Shown here: positions 1-7,140 of the stretch, in pieces
Layout: every line of letters starts with the position of its first letter
How positions within the stretch are numbered: position 1 is the first letter of the stretch
DNA from: Pseudomonadota bacterium
GTDB lineage: Bacteria > Pseudomonadota > Alphaproteobacteria > Rhizobiales > Phreatobacteraceae
Reading direction: 5' to 3'
Assembly (NCBI GenBank): GCA_020161695.1
Contig: JAIUOO010000003.1
Span: 248,101 to 312,100, forward strand
DNA: 64,000 nt
The notes under the pieces: generated by a model
What the model was told of the DNA's origin: nothing
The model's database searches: none
What the model saw: the letters and a program-made list of their open reading frames with translations, nothing else
Program-made: the position numbers and the translations under genes

Positions 1-1
1 C

Positions 2-664
2 ATTTTCGGCATCCAGGCTGCGGCCTTCGCCGGGGGGCTCCTTGCTGTTGCCGCCGTCTATGCGGTCGGCTCGACCATCCGCTCGGGCGATCCCATCCTG
101 ACGCTGGTGCTGACCGGCGTGGTCGTCGGCGCCCTGCTCGGCGCCGGCGTCGGGCTGATCAAGGTTCTGGCAGACCCCTACAACCAGCTTCCGGCCATGA
201 CCTTCTGGCTGCTCGGCAGCCTGTCGGCGGCCAATGCGCGCGACCTCGTGCCGCTGATCGCGCCGGTCATTCTCGGCGCGGCTGTGCTGGTGGCGCTGCG
301 CTGGCGGATGAACGCGCTCTCCCTGCCCGAGGAAGAGGCGCGCGCCCTCGGCCTGCCGACCGGGCCGCTGCGCCTCGTCATCGTCGCGGCGGCGACGCTG
401 GTGACGGCGGCGAGCGTGGCGGCCGCCGGCATTATCGGCTGGGTCGGGCTGGTCGTGCCGCATCTCGCCCGCTTCCTCGTCGGGCCCGATTTCGGCCGCC
501 TTATCCCCGCCAGCGCCATGCTCGGCGGCGGCTACCTCCTGCTGATCGACACGCTCGCCCGCACCATCGGGCCGGTGGAGGTGCCACTCGGCATCCTCAC
601 CGCCGTCATCGGCACGCCCTTCTTCATCTGGCTGCTCGCCACCGCGCGCGGAGGCTGGTCGTGA
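2..664 (+). CDS. FecCD-family ABC importer permease, 3' part (5' end outside window)
   Basis: The frame is already open at base 2, so the N-terminal part lies upstream; the internal ATG at 107 is not the true start. The product is a polytopic inner-membrane permease of the FecCD/BtuC family, which imports iron-siderophore, heme or cobalamin across the inner membrane. Visible family marks are the glycine-rich helices, the cytoplasmic coupling segment near EEARALGLPTG, GWVGLVVPHLARFLVG, and the C-terminal GILTAVIGTPFFIWLL. The stop overlaps the GTG start of the ATPase gene by 4 bp (GTGA), so the two are translationally coupled. The substrate cannot be told from these two genes. Confidence 0.9.
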   Translation: MFGIQAAAFAGGLLAVAAVYAVGSTIRSGDPILTLVLTGVVVGALLGAGVGLIKVLADPYNQLPAMTFWLLGSLSAANARDLVPLIAPVILGAAVLVALRWRMNALSLPEEEARALGLPTGPLRLVIVAAATLVTAASVAAAGIIGWVGLVVPHLARFLVGPDFGRLIPASAMLGGGYLLLIDTLARTIGPVEVPLGILTAVIGTPFFIWLLATARGGWS

Positions 665-1425
665 ACCTTGCCGCCGAGAGCCTCGCCTTCGGCTACCCGC
701 GCCACCCGGTCGGCCGCGACGTCTCGCTTGCCGTCAGGTCGGGCGAAGTCCTCGCCCTGCTTGGCCCCAATGGCGGCGGCAAGACCACCCTCCTGAAGAC
801 CCTGCTCGGCCTGATCCCGCCGCAGGGCGGCGCGGTGACGCTCGACGGACGGCCGCTCGCCGCCCTGACCATTCCCGAACGGGCGCGGCTGATCGGCTAT
901 GTGCCGCAGGCCCATGGCGGCACCTTCGCCTTCACCGCCTTCGAGGTCGTGCTGATGGGCCGCACGGCCCATGGCGGGCTGTTCGCGCGGCCGACGGCGC
1001 GCGACCGCGACATCGCCCGCGCCATGCTCGACCGGCTCGGCATCGCCCATCTCGCCGAGCGACCCACCACCATGATTTCCGGCGGCGAGCGACAACTGGT
1101 GCTCGTCGCGCGCGCGCTCGCGCAGGAGCCGCGCTTCGTCGTCCTCGACGAGCCGACCGCCAGTCTCGACTTCGGCAACCAGGGCAAGGTGATGCGCCAG
1201 GTCCGCCGCCTCGCCGCCGACGGCCTCGGCATCCTGTTCACCACCCACGACCCGAACCAGGCGCTCGGCCATGCCGACCGCGTGGCGCTGCTGCGCGGCG
1301 GCGCGGTGATCGCGGCAGGACCTGCGAGCAGGATCCTGACCTCCGAGCAGCTCGCCGCGCTCTACGGCGCTCCTGTGGAAACCGTCGTGGAGGCGGGCGG
1401 GCGCACGGCTTTCCTGCCCGGCTGA
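661..1425 (+). CDS. FecE/BtuD-type ABC transporter ATP-binding protein
   Basis: Cytoplasmic ATPase (254 aa) that powers the FecCD permease just upstream. Walker A is GPNGGGKTT (residues 35-43), the ABC signature SGGERQ starts near residue 140, Walker B with the catalytic glutamate is VVLDEPT (about 160-166), and the switch histidine lies in LFTTHDPNQA. The length is normal for the family. Start is GTG at 661, overlapping the permease stop. No periplasmic binding protein or TonB receptor gene follows, so those partners must lie upstream of the window or elsewhere. Iron-siderophore, heme and cobalamin are all possible substrates. Confidence 0.92.
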   Translation: MNLAAESLAFGYPRHPVGRDVSLAVRSGEVLALLGPNGGGKTTLLKTLLGLIPPQGGAVTLDGRPLAALTIPERARLIGYVPQAHGGTFAFTAFEVVLMGRTAHGGLFARPTARDRDIARAMLDRLGIAHLAERPTTMISGGERQLVLVARALAQEPRFVVLDEPTASLDFGNQGKVMRQVRRLAADGLGILFTTHDPNQALGHADRVALLRGGAVIAAGPASRILTSEQLAALYGAPVETVVEAGGRTAFLPG

Positions 1426-1535
1426 CCCGCGGGTCGTTCGCGAGGCCGGCATGGCGGGTCATCCACCGGCGGGAAGGAAGGCCCGTGCGCGGTGTTGCAA
1501 AATCCCGGACCTGCGGCTACAAGGCGCCCGCATTG

Positions 1536-1611
1536 GCCGCGGTAGCTCAGCTGGTAGAGCACGTCATTCGTAATGATGGGGTCGGGGGTTCGAATCCCTT
1601 CCGCGGCACCA
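1536..1611 (+). tRNA. tRNA-Thr (anticodon CGT), CCA encoded
   Basis: A 76-nt cloverleaf. Acceptor arm GCCGCGG (1536-1542) pairs fully with CCGCGGC (1601-1607), followed by discriminator A and an encoded CCA (1609-1611). The D arm is GCTC/GAGC, the anticodon stem is CGTCA/TGATG with loop TTCGTAA, and the anticodon CGT is at 1569-1571 (reads ACG, threonine). The T arm carries TTCGAAT. It stands alone between the ABC genes and the ECF sigma gene. Confidence 0.97.
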
Positions 1612-1889
1612 TTCTTCCCAGACATTCGCTGACCTGATCCGCGCTGGCGGACGCCTGCCGCGCTCAGGCGATCGGGTTCCGACGCGCGCGCTCCCGGACG
1701 TTCACGGCGACATTCCCGCATGCCGCCCATGAGGTTGGTGCGCGCCGGCGCCGGGTTCATGATCGGCGGCGCGGTCCGCTCCACAGGTTCGGGGTTCGGC
1801 CCGGCTGAAGGACATCTTCAGCCCTTGCAAATGGGCGTGCTTGTCGAAATGGTCGTCATCGCGGCCTGCCCGCGCGACAGGTGGTGTGG

Positions 1890-2426
1890 ATGCTGGGGAC
1901 GAGGGACCTGCGCGCAAGGATCGAGGCGACGCTCCGGCAGGACTGGCAGCGGCTGTTCTCCTATGCCCACCGGCTCACCCGCAACCGCGACGAGGCCGCG
2001 GATCTGCTTCAGTCCTGCGCGGTCAAGGCGCTCGCCGCTCCGCGCGGCCCCGACAGCGAGGCGAGCCTGCGCGCCTGGCTCTACACCATTCTCCGCAACG
2101 CCTGGGTGGATCAGCTGCGGCAGCGCCTGCCGCCCGGCGACGATGCCACGCTCGGGCCGACCGGCGCGGAACTCTGGAGCTTCGACGACCGGCTGATCGC
2201 CGACCTCACGGTGCGCCGCGCGCTGGAACGCATCGACGGCCAGCATCGCGAGGTCATCGAACTGGTTGATCTCGCCGGCTTTCGCTATGCAGAGGCCGCG
2301 CAGATCCTTGCCGTACCCACCGGCACGGTGATGAGCCGCCTGAGCCGGGCGAGGCTTGCATTGCTGGAAGCCATCGAGGGCCAGAACATTCGTCCGATCC
2401 ATTCGGGGCGCCGGCATGTCGCGTGA
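1890..2426 (+). CDS. ECF-type RNA polymerase sigma factor
   Basis: Sigma-70 family factor of the extracytoplasmic-function type (178 aa from ATG 1890; GTG codons at 1881 and 1884 are alternatives, but AGGTGG at 1879-1884 fits as ribosome site for 1890). Region 2 spans LFSYAHRLTRNRDEAADLLQ and region 4 holds the helix-turn-helix FRYAEAAQILAVPTGTVMS. The end overlaps the next gene, its predicted anti-sigma factor, by 11 bp. Sulfite dehydrogenase genes follow. In Sinorhizobium meliloti an ECF factor (RpoE4) with its adjacent anti-sigma responds to sulfite and controls the sulfite oxidase genes; by analogy this pair probably senses sulfite or a related oxidant. Confidence 0.9.
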   Translation: MLGTRDLRARIEATLRQDWQRLFSYAHRLTRNRDEAADLLQSCAVKALAAPRGPDSEASLRAWLYTILRNAWVDQLRQRLPPGDDATLGPTGAELWSFDDRLIADLTVRRALERIDGQHREVIELVDLAGFRYAEAAQILAVPTGTVMSRLSRARLALLEAIEGQNIRPIHSGRRHVA

Positions 2427-3216
2427 GGCGAACGGGAACGATGTGGTGACGGGCATCTCCTGGGAGATGCTGAACGCCTATGTCGATGGCGAGCTGGAAC
2501 CGGCAGCCGCAGCGCAGGTGGCCGCCGCCATCGCGCGCGACACAGCGCTGGCGGCGCGCGCCGCGACCCTGTCCCGCCTGCGTGCCGCATCCCGCCGCAT
2601 CGGTCCTGCCGAGATCGCCCCGCCGTTCACGCCGCTGCCGGCGGGCGCAACCCGGTTTCGCCGGGCGCTCGCGATCGCCGCGACGCTGCTTGTCGTCGTG
2701 GCGCTGGCCGGCCTCCGGATGGGCTCGATGCGTCCCGCGGCCGTGCTCGAGGCCGCTCTGGGCGACGCGGTCGCCGCCCACCGCCAGTGGCTGCTGCACG
2801 ATGTCCCGGGTCCGCACGACAACCCGGTTCTCGCCGCGGCCGGGCTGCATGCCGACGGCCTGCCGGACCTTTCGACCGCCGCGATGCGCCTCGTCCATGT
2901 CTCGCTCGATCCGCGAAACCGGACCGGCGGCATGCTTGCAGGATATATCGGGCCCAATGGCTGCCGGGTCGGGATCTGGATCGGTCCGCCCATGGCCGGC
3001 ATCCCCGACAGGCCGGTGGCAGCCGATCAGACCGACATCTCGATTCGTGTCTGGAGCGAGGGCCGGACCGGCTATGCCGTCATGGCGAAGGGCATCGCTC
3101 CGGCGCGGCTGGAGCAGCTGACCACGCTGGTCGCGCGCGCGGTACGCGGACCCGCGTCGGCGCCCGAGGAGCGGCTGGCGGAGAGCCCCGGTCCACCGTC
3201 CAGTTGCGCCGGCTGA
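2416..3216 (+). CDS. Membrane anti-sigma factor for the upstream ECF sigma
   Basis: 266 aa from ATG 2416 (the frame extends upstream, but 2416 gives the usual sigma/anti-sigma overlap). The N-terminal cytoplasmic part begins with the typical ISWEMLNAYVDGELEP segment of transmembrane anti-sigma factors, followed by an alanine-rich helical linker. A single membrane segment lies near residues 75-95 (RALAIAATLLVVVALAGL). The rest is a periplasmic domain without recognised homology, with a cysteine in GPNGCRVG and another three residues from the C-terminus. The zinc-binding HxxxCxxC motif of ZAS anti-sigma factors is absent. Role inferred from position and topology. Confidence 0.82.
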   Translation: MSREANGNDVVTGISWEMLNAYVDGELEPAAAAQVAAAIARDTALAARAATLSRLRAASRRIGPAEIAPPFTPLPAGATRFRRALAIAATLLVVVALAGLRMGSMRPAAVLEAALGDAVAAHRQWLLHDVPGPHDNPVLAAAGLHADGLPDLSTAAMRLVHVSLDPRNRTGGMLAGYIGPNGCRVGIWIGPPMAGIPDRPVAADQTDISIRVWSEGRTGYAVMAKGIAPARLEQLTTLVARAVRGPASAPEERLAESPGPPSSCAG

Positions 3217-3253
3217 GGCGCGGCCGGCCTGCCGGAAAATCTTCGGCCACAAT

Positions 3254-3279
3254 GGAATAAATCGAAGCTGCGCCGCGTC
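3254..3279 (+). promoter_or_regulatory. Candidate ECF promoter before sorA (GGAAT-N17-CGTC)
   Basis: GGAAT at 3254-3258 and CGTC at 3276-3279, 17 bp apart, resemble the GGAAC/CGT-type promoters read by many alphaproteobacterial ECF factors. The site is 40 bp before the sorA start and after the anti-sigma gene. A similar pair was not found before the sigma gene, so autoregulation is not supported by sequence. Confidence 0.35.
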
Positions 3280-3318
3280 TCTCACAGGCGGGGAACATGT
3301 CCCCTCGGGAGAAACGCC

Positions 3319-4617
3319 ATGCGTAGCGAGAATATGTCTCAGCGCAGCAACGAAAGAACGGATACCAGTGCCGACGGCCCGTCGAGGCGCGGCATGATGG
3401 GCGCGAGCCTCGCGACGATTGGCCTCCTGACCGGCGGCTCGGCCTGGCTCGCCGGCACCGGCCGGGTGAAGGCACAGGCCAGCGCCCCCGCGAGCCGGCC
3501 GGCAGCCGCCCCGCCGGCCTTCGACTATCCCGGCAAGGACCGCAGCCTGAGACTGCTCGGTGACCGGCCGCTCGTGGCCGAGACGCCGGAGGCGCTGCTC
3601 GACGACGACACGACGCCGATCGCGAAGTTCTTCGTCCGGAACAACGGACAGATCCCCGACGAGGCCACCAATGCCGATGGCTGGCAGCTGAAGATCGAAG
3701 GCGAGGTCGACAAGCCGTTGACGCTGACCGTTGCCGAACTCAAGGCGCGATTCCCGGTCCACACGTTCCGCATGGTGCTGGAATGCGGCGGCAACGGCCG
3801 CTCGTTCTACCAGCCCGCCGCGCGCGGCAATCAGTGGCAGAATGGCGGCGCCGGCTGCGCCGAATGGACCGGCGTCCGGCTCGCCGACGTCCTGAAGGCG
3901 GCGGGCCTCAAGCCCGGCGCGAAGTTCACGGGGCATTTCGGCGCCGATCCGCATCTGTCGGGCGACACGACCAAGGATGCCATTTCCCGCGGCATGCCCA
4001 TCGACAAGGCGCTGGAGCCACATTCGCTGATCGTCTGGGCCATGAACGGCCAGCCCCTGCCGCACATCCATGGCGGGCCGCTGCGCCTGATCATTCCGGG
4101 ATGGCCGGCCTCGCTCTCGTCCAAGTGGCTGAACCGCGTCCTCGTCCGCAGCACGCCGCATGACGGTCAGGGCATGGGCGGCACGTCCTATCGCGTGCCC
4201 ACCGTGCCGATCGTTCCGGGCTCCAATGTCGACGGCAAGACGAACTTCGCCGACATGACGTCGATGCCCCTGCGCTCGATCATCACCGCCCCGGCCAACG
4301 GCACGCGGATCGCGGCGGGTACGCGCCGGCTCGACCTGCGCGGGGCCGCCTGGGCCGGCGACCACGAGGTATCGAAGGTCGAGGTGTCCTTCGACGCCGG
4401 CCAGCGCTGGCACGCCATGACGATGGCGGCGCTGCGCAACCGCTACGACTGGGTGCGCTGGTCGGGTTCGGTCGAGCTTCCCACCGCCGGCTATTTCGAA
4501 CTCTGGGTCCGGGCGACCGATTCCCGGGGCATCAGCCAGCCGCATGTCGCCACCAACTGGAACCCGCAGGGCTATGGCGCCAATCCGCTCCATCGCGTTG
4601 CCGTGCTGGCGGCATAG
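3319..4617 (+). CDS. sorA: Periplasmic sulfite dehydrogenase, molybdopterin catalytic subunit (SorA-like)
   Basis: 432 aa. Oxidises sulfite to sulfate and hands electrons to a c-type cytochrome. The N-terminus has a twin-arginine signal (SRRGMMGASLATIGLL) for folded export with the Mo cofactor. The oxidoreductase molybdopterin domain carries the Mo-ligand cysteine in VLECGGNGRSFY (C156), and a Mo-co dimerisation domain follows (about 290-425). A GGGAG ribosome site precedes ATG 3319. The cytochrome gene starts 2 bp after the stop, as in sorAB operons. Sulfite from the Xsc reaction encoded downstream is the obvious substrate; another sulfoxy or S-oxide substrate of the SUOX family is possible but less likely. 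Confidence 0.9.
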   Translation: MRSENMSQRSNERTDTSADGPSRRGMMGASLATIGLLTGGSAWLAGTGRVKAQASAPASRPAAAPPAFDYPGKDRSLRLLGDRPLVAETPEALLDDDTTPIAKFFVRNNGQIPDEATNADGWQLKIEGEVDKPLTLTVAELKARFPVHTFRMVLECGGNGRSFYQPAARGNQWQNGGAGCAEWTGVRLADVLKAAGLKPGAKFTGHFGADPHLSGDTTKDAISRGMPIDKALEPHSLIVWAMNGQPLPHIHGGPLRLIIPGWPASLSSKWLNRVLVRSTPHDGQGMGGTSYRVPTVPIVPGSNVDGKTNFADMTSMPLRSIITAPANGTRIAAGTRRLDLRGAAWAGDHEVSKVEVSFDAGQRWHAMTMAALRNRYDWVRWSGSVELPTAGYFELWVRATDSRGISQPHVATNWNPQGYGANPLHRVAVLAA

Positions 4618-4619
4618 CG

Positions 4620-4970
4620 ATGCGGAAACTGTCGCTGCTCCTGGCCGCTGCCGCCGTCGGCGTCGTGCTGGCCTCGTCGCCGGGCAGGGCCCAGCCGGAG
4701 GAAACTCCGGAGAGCCTTCCGGACTTTCCAGGCCGGGAGGAGACGTTCGGCTACTGCATCGGCTGCCACTCCATGAAGGTGGTCGGCCGTCAGGGCATGG
4801 ACCGGCCCCGGTGGGACGAGACGCTGACCTGGATGACCGAGAAGCACAACATGCCGCCTCCCGATGCCGAGATGCGGAAGGTGCTGCTCGACTATCTCGC
4901 GCAAGCCTTCCCGCCGGCCGCTCCGGCGCAAGGCGGCGGCTTCGTCGTGCCATTCGCCCCGCAGCAGTGA
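4620..4970 (+). CDS. sorB: Periplasmic monoheme cytochrome c subunit (SorB-like)
   Basis: 116 aa with a Sec signal (hydrophobic to about residue 25, cleavage near GRAQ). One heme c site CIGCH (residues 46-50) and a likely distal methionine ligand M78 in HNMPPP. The size and the position right behind sorA match the SorB electron-accepting subunit of sulfite dehydrogenase, which passes electrons towards cytochrome oxidase. It is co-transcribed with sorA (2-bp gap). Confidence 0.88.
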   Translation: MRKLSLLLAAAAVGVVLASSPGRAQPEETPESLPDFPGREETFGYCIGCHSMKVVGRQGMDRPRWDETLTWMTEKHNMPPPDAEMRKVLLDYLAQAFPPAAPAQGGGFVVPFAPQQ

Positions 4971-4991
4971 TGCTGCCTCGCTGATCGTGCT

Positions 4992-5017
4992 GCCGGGTCT
5001 CGCTCACGAGGCCCGGC
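4992..5017 (+). terminator. GC-rich hairpin after sorB
   Basis: GCCGGGTCTCG (4992-5002) pairs with CGAGGCCCGGC (5007-5017) over a 4-nt loop, with one G-U pair. There is no U tract, so termination may need Rho; the hairpin may also protect the 3' end. Confidence 0.5.
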
Positions 5018-5039
5018 GGTGCCCTAGCCGGCCGGTCAG

Positions 5040-5068
5040 GGTTCGTCTCGGGCGACCCGGGACGAGCC
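5040..5068. terminator. Second hairpin between convergent sorB and tetR genes
   Basis: GGTTCGTCTCGGG (5040-5052) and CCCGGGACGAGCC (5056-5068) form a 13-bp stem with two G-U pairs and a 3-nt loop. It lies between the ends of two convergent genes and could serve both strands. No clear U tract. Confidence 0.45.
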
Positions 5069-5144
5069 TTCCTCGTGCAGGACCAGGATGGAGACGGGCC
5101 CGCTGGCCGGTGAACCGCCCGCAATGCCGGGAAAGCGTGGGAAC

Positions 5145-5810
5145 TCAGCCCGCTGCGGGCGCTTCGAGCGGATAGGCGCGCAGGAAGACCTCGGCGGCGA
5201 TCCGCGCGTGATCGCGGGCCTCGCGCTCGGATATCGTGGTCTCGAGGCCGAAGATGATGCGCCGACTCATCTCCGAGAGGCAGAGATCGAGGAACTGGCG
5301 CGCCGCGCGGTCGGGATCATCGACGGTCATCCGACCCTCGGCCACCAGACGCGCGAGATATTCGCCGAGCCGGCGGGTCGCGAACATCGGCCCGTCCTCG
5401 TAGAAGGCGCGCCCGATCTCGGGCATGCGCGGCGCGATGCCGACCACCAGCCGCAGGCGCGCCACGGCTTCCGGGCGGCTCATGGCGAGAATGGTGCGCG
5501 CGCCGACGGTGGTCAGCGCCTCGGCGACCGGACGATCCTCGGCGACGAGCTCGATGAAGCGCTCCGCCTGCTCGCGCTTCTCGATGCCGACCAGCGCGGC
5601 GATCAGGTGCTCCTTGCTCGGGAAATAGGCGTAGATCGTCGCCTTTGAGACGCCGGCCGCACGAGTGATCGCGTCCATGCTCGCCGCCTCGAAGCCGCGC
5701 TCGAAGAACACGCGACGCGCGCCGTCGAGGATCTGCCGGCGCTTGGCCGTATCGGTCTCGGCCCGCTCCGGGCCGGCGACCGCCATGTCCTCGAACCCGA
5801 GATCACTCAC
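5145..5810 (-). CDS. TetR-family repressor of the EmrAB-type efflux genes
   Basis: 221 aa from GTG 5810, with GGGAGG 9 nt upstream; ATG at 5786 is an alternative. The N-terminal TetR DNA-binding domain (about residues 20-68) includes the recognition region ITRAAGVSKATIYAYFPSKE. The C-terminal all-helical ligand domain resembles AcrR/TetR_C types. It is transcribed away from an efflux operon and separated by a 17-bp perfect palindrome, the usual arrangement for local repression relieved by a pump substrate. The inducing ligand is unknown. Confidence 0.92.
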   Translation of the reverse strand: MSDLGFEDMAVAGPERAETDTAKRRQILDGARRVFFERGFEAASMDAITRAAGVSKATIYAYFPSKEHLIAALVGIEKREQAERFIELVAEDRPVAEALTTVGARTILAMSRPEAVARLRLVVGIAPRMPEIGRAFYEDGPMFATRRLGEYLARLVAEGRMTVDDPDRAARQFLDLCLSEMSRRIIFGLETTISEREARDHARIAAEVFLRAYPLEAPAAG

Positions 5811-5886
5811 TTGTGCCGACCTCCCATGTACCGCCAGCGCACTCCTCCCCTTGTAGTCGTCGCGGCAGGGGTATAAGTCAAGAATG

Positions 5887-5903
5887 AACTGAACGGTTCA
5901 GTT
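5887..5903. promoter_or_regulatory. TetR operator: AACTGAAC-G-GTTCAGTT
   Basis: Perfect 8-1-8 inverted repeat in the 115-bp gap between the divergent tetR and emrA genes. Its core TGAAC/GTTCA matches the style of AcrR/TetR operators. It sits about 35 bp from the emrA start, where it would block initiation of the pump operon, and 77 bp from the tetR start. Confidence 0.75.
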
Positions 5904-5925
5904 TGATTTTTGTATGAGGTATCCG

Positions 5926-7140
5926 ATGGCTGACGCCGCCGGGACCGCGCCTTCGGTGCGCGCCGATGACGCTCCAGCTTCGCCACAGCAGTCCGCCGCA
6001 ACCGCTCCGCCCCGCAGGCGGCGGCGGCTTCTGGTCGTGCTCGTCGGCCTGTGCGCGCTGGCCGCCGCCGGCTGGTATGGCCACGACTGGTACGTCAACG
6101 GCCGTTTCATCGTCTCCACGGACGACGCCTATGTGCGGGCCGATACCACGGTTCTCGCCGCCAAGATCTCGGGCTACGTCACCGAGGTCACGGCCCGCGA
6201 CAATGCCGCCGTGAAGGCTGGCGACGTGCTGGCGCGGCTCGATGACGGCGACTACCGGATCGCGGTCGAGTCGGCTGCCGCGCGCGTCGCGACACAGGAC
6301 GCCACGATCCGGCGGATGGAAACGCAGATCGGAGCGCAGGCCGCGGCCATCGCGCAGACGAAGGCGCAGCTCGGCATGGTCGAAGCCGACACCCCCCGCG
6401 TCGCCGCGGCGCTGGCGCGCGCCCAGCGCCTCGTCTCGCAGGAATTCGCCAGCCAGGCCGCGCTCGACACAGCCCGCGCCGACCGCGACCGCAACCAGGC
6501 ACAGATCGAACAGGCCAAGGCAGGTGTCGCCGGTGCCGAGGCGCAGGAGGCTGTGCTCAAGGCGCAGCTCGCCGAAGCCCAGCGCCAGAAGAGCGAGCTC
6601 GAAGCCGCACTGGACCGCGCCCGCCGCGATCTCGACTTCACGCTGATCCGCGCGCCGATCGACGGCGTCGTCGGCAACCGCGCCGTCCAGGTCGGCCAGT
6701 TCGTCCAGCCGGGCACGCGCCTGCTGGCGCTGGTCGATACGGCCTCGATCTATGTCGAGGCCAATCTGAAGGAGACCCAGCTCGCGCGCGTCGCCATCGG
6801 CGAGCCGGCGAGCGTTGCGGTCGACGCCTTTGCCGGGCGCGCCATCGCGGGGCGGGTCGACAGCATATCGCCGGCTTCCGGCGCGCAGTTCTCGCTGCTG
6901 CCGCCCGAGAACGCCACCGGCAACTTCACCAAGATCGTCCAGCGCATTCCCGTCCGCATCCGCCTCGACGCGCGCGCGGTCGAGGAAGGCCGCCTGCGCC
7001 CGGGCATGTCGGTGGTGGTGTCGATCCGCACCGACACCGGCGCTGCGCCGGCCCGCGTCGGCACCGTCGATCGCGCGACGCGTCCCGTCGCCGCCGGCAC
7101 CGATGACGGCGCCACCCTCGCCGCCCGGTCGGCCCCGTGA
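5926..7140 (+). CDS. HlyD/EmrA-type periplasmic adaptor of a multidrug efflux system
   Basis: 404 aa from ATG 5926, preceded by GAGG at 5916-5919; an ATG at 5914 is also in frame but lacks its own site. One N-terminal membrane anchor near residues 28-50 (RRRRLLVVLVGLCALAAAG), then biotinyl/lipoyl half-domain, a long alanine- and glutamine-rich coiled coil (about 100-220) with repeated AQ/EA heptads, second lipoyl half, and a beta-barrel domain. It bridges the inner-membrane pump to an outer-membrane channel that is not encoded here. The C-terminal 25 residues are low-complexity. GTGA overlap with the pump gene. Confidence 0.92.
   Translation: MADAAGTAPSVRADDAPASPQQSAATAPPRRRRRLLVVLVGLCALAAAGWYGHDWYVNGRFIVSTDDAYVRADTTVLAAKISGYVTEVTARDNAAVKAGDVLARLDDGDYRIAVESAAARVATQDATIRRMETQIGAQAAAIAQTKAQLGMVEADTPRVAAALARAQRLVSQEFASQAALDTARADRDRNQAQIEQAKAGVAGAEAQEAVLKAQLAEAQRQKSELEAALDRARRDLDFTLIRAPIDGVVGNRAVQVGQFVQPGTRLLALVDTASIYVEANLKETQLARVAIGEPASVAVDAFAGRAIAGRVDSISPASGAQFSLLPPENATGNFTKIVQRIPVRIRLDARAVEEGRLRPGMSVVVSIRTDTGAAPARVGTVDRATRPVAAGTDDGATLAARSAP

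Noticed and set aside
1536..1611. tRNA-Thr gene as integration site of a genomic island
   Set aside because: No integrase gene and no second copy of the tRNA 3' end were seen in the window; the following genes have the same composition as the rest.
2254..5124. Very long antisense open frames (also around 41893-44151 plus, 52127-54751 minus, 6815-8800 plus)
   Set aside because: They mirror well-recognised genes on the other strand or frame, have arginine/histidine/glutamine-rich shadow composition and match no family; they arise from the high GC content.
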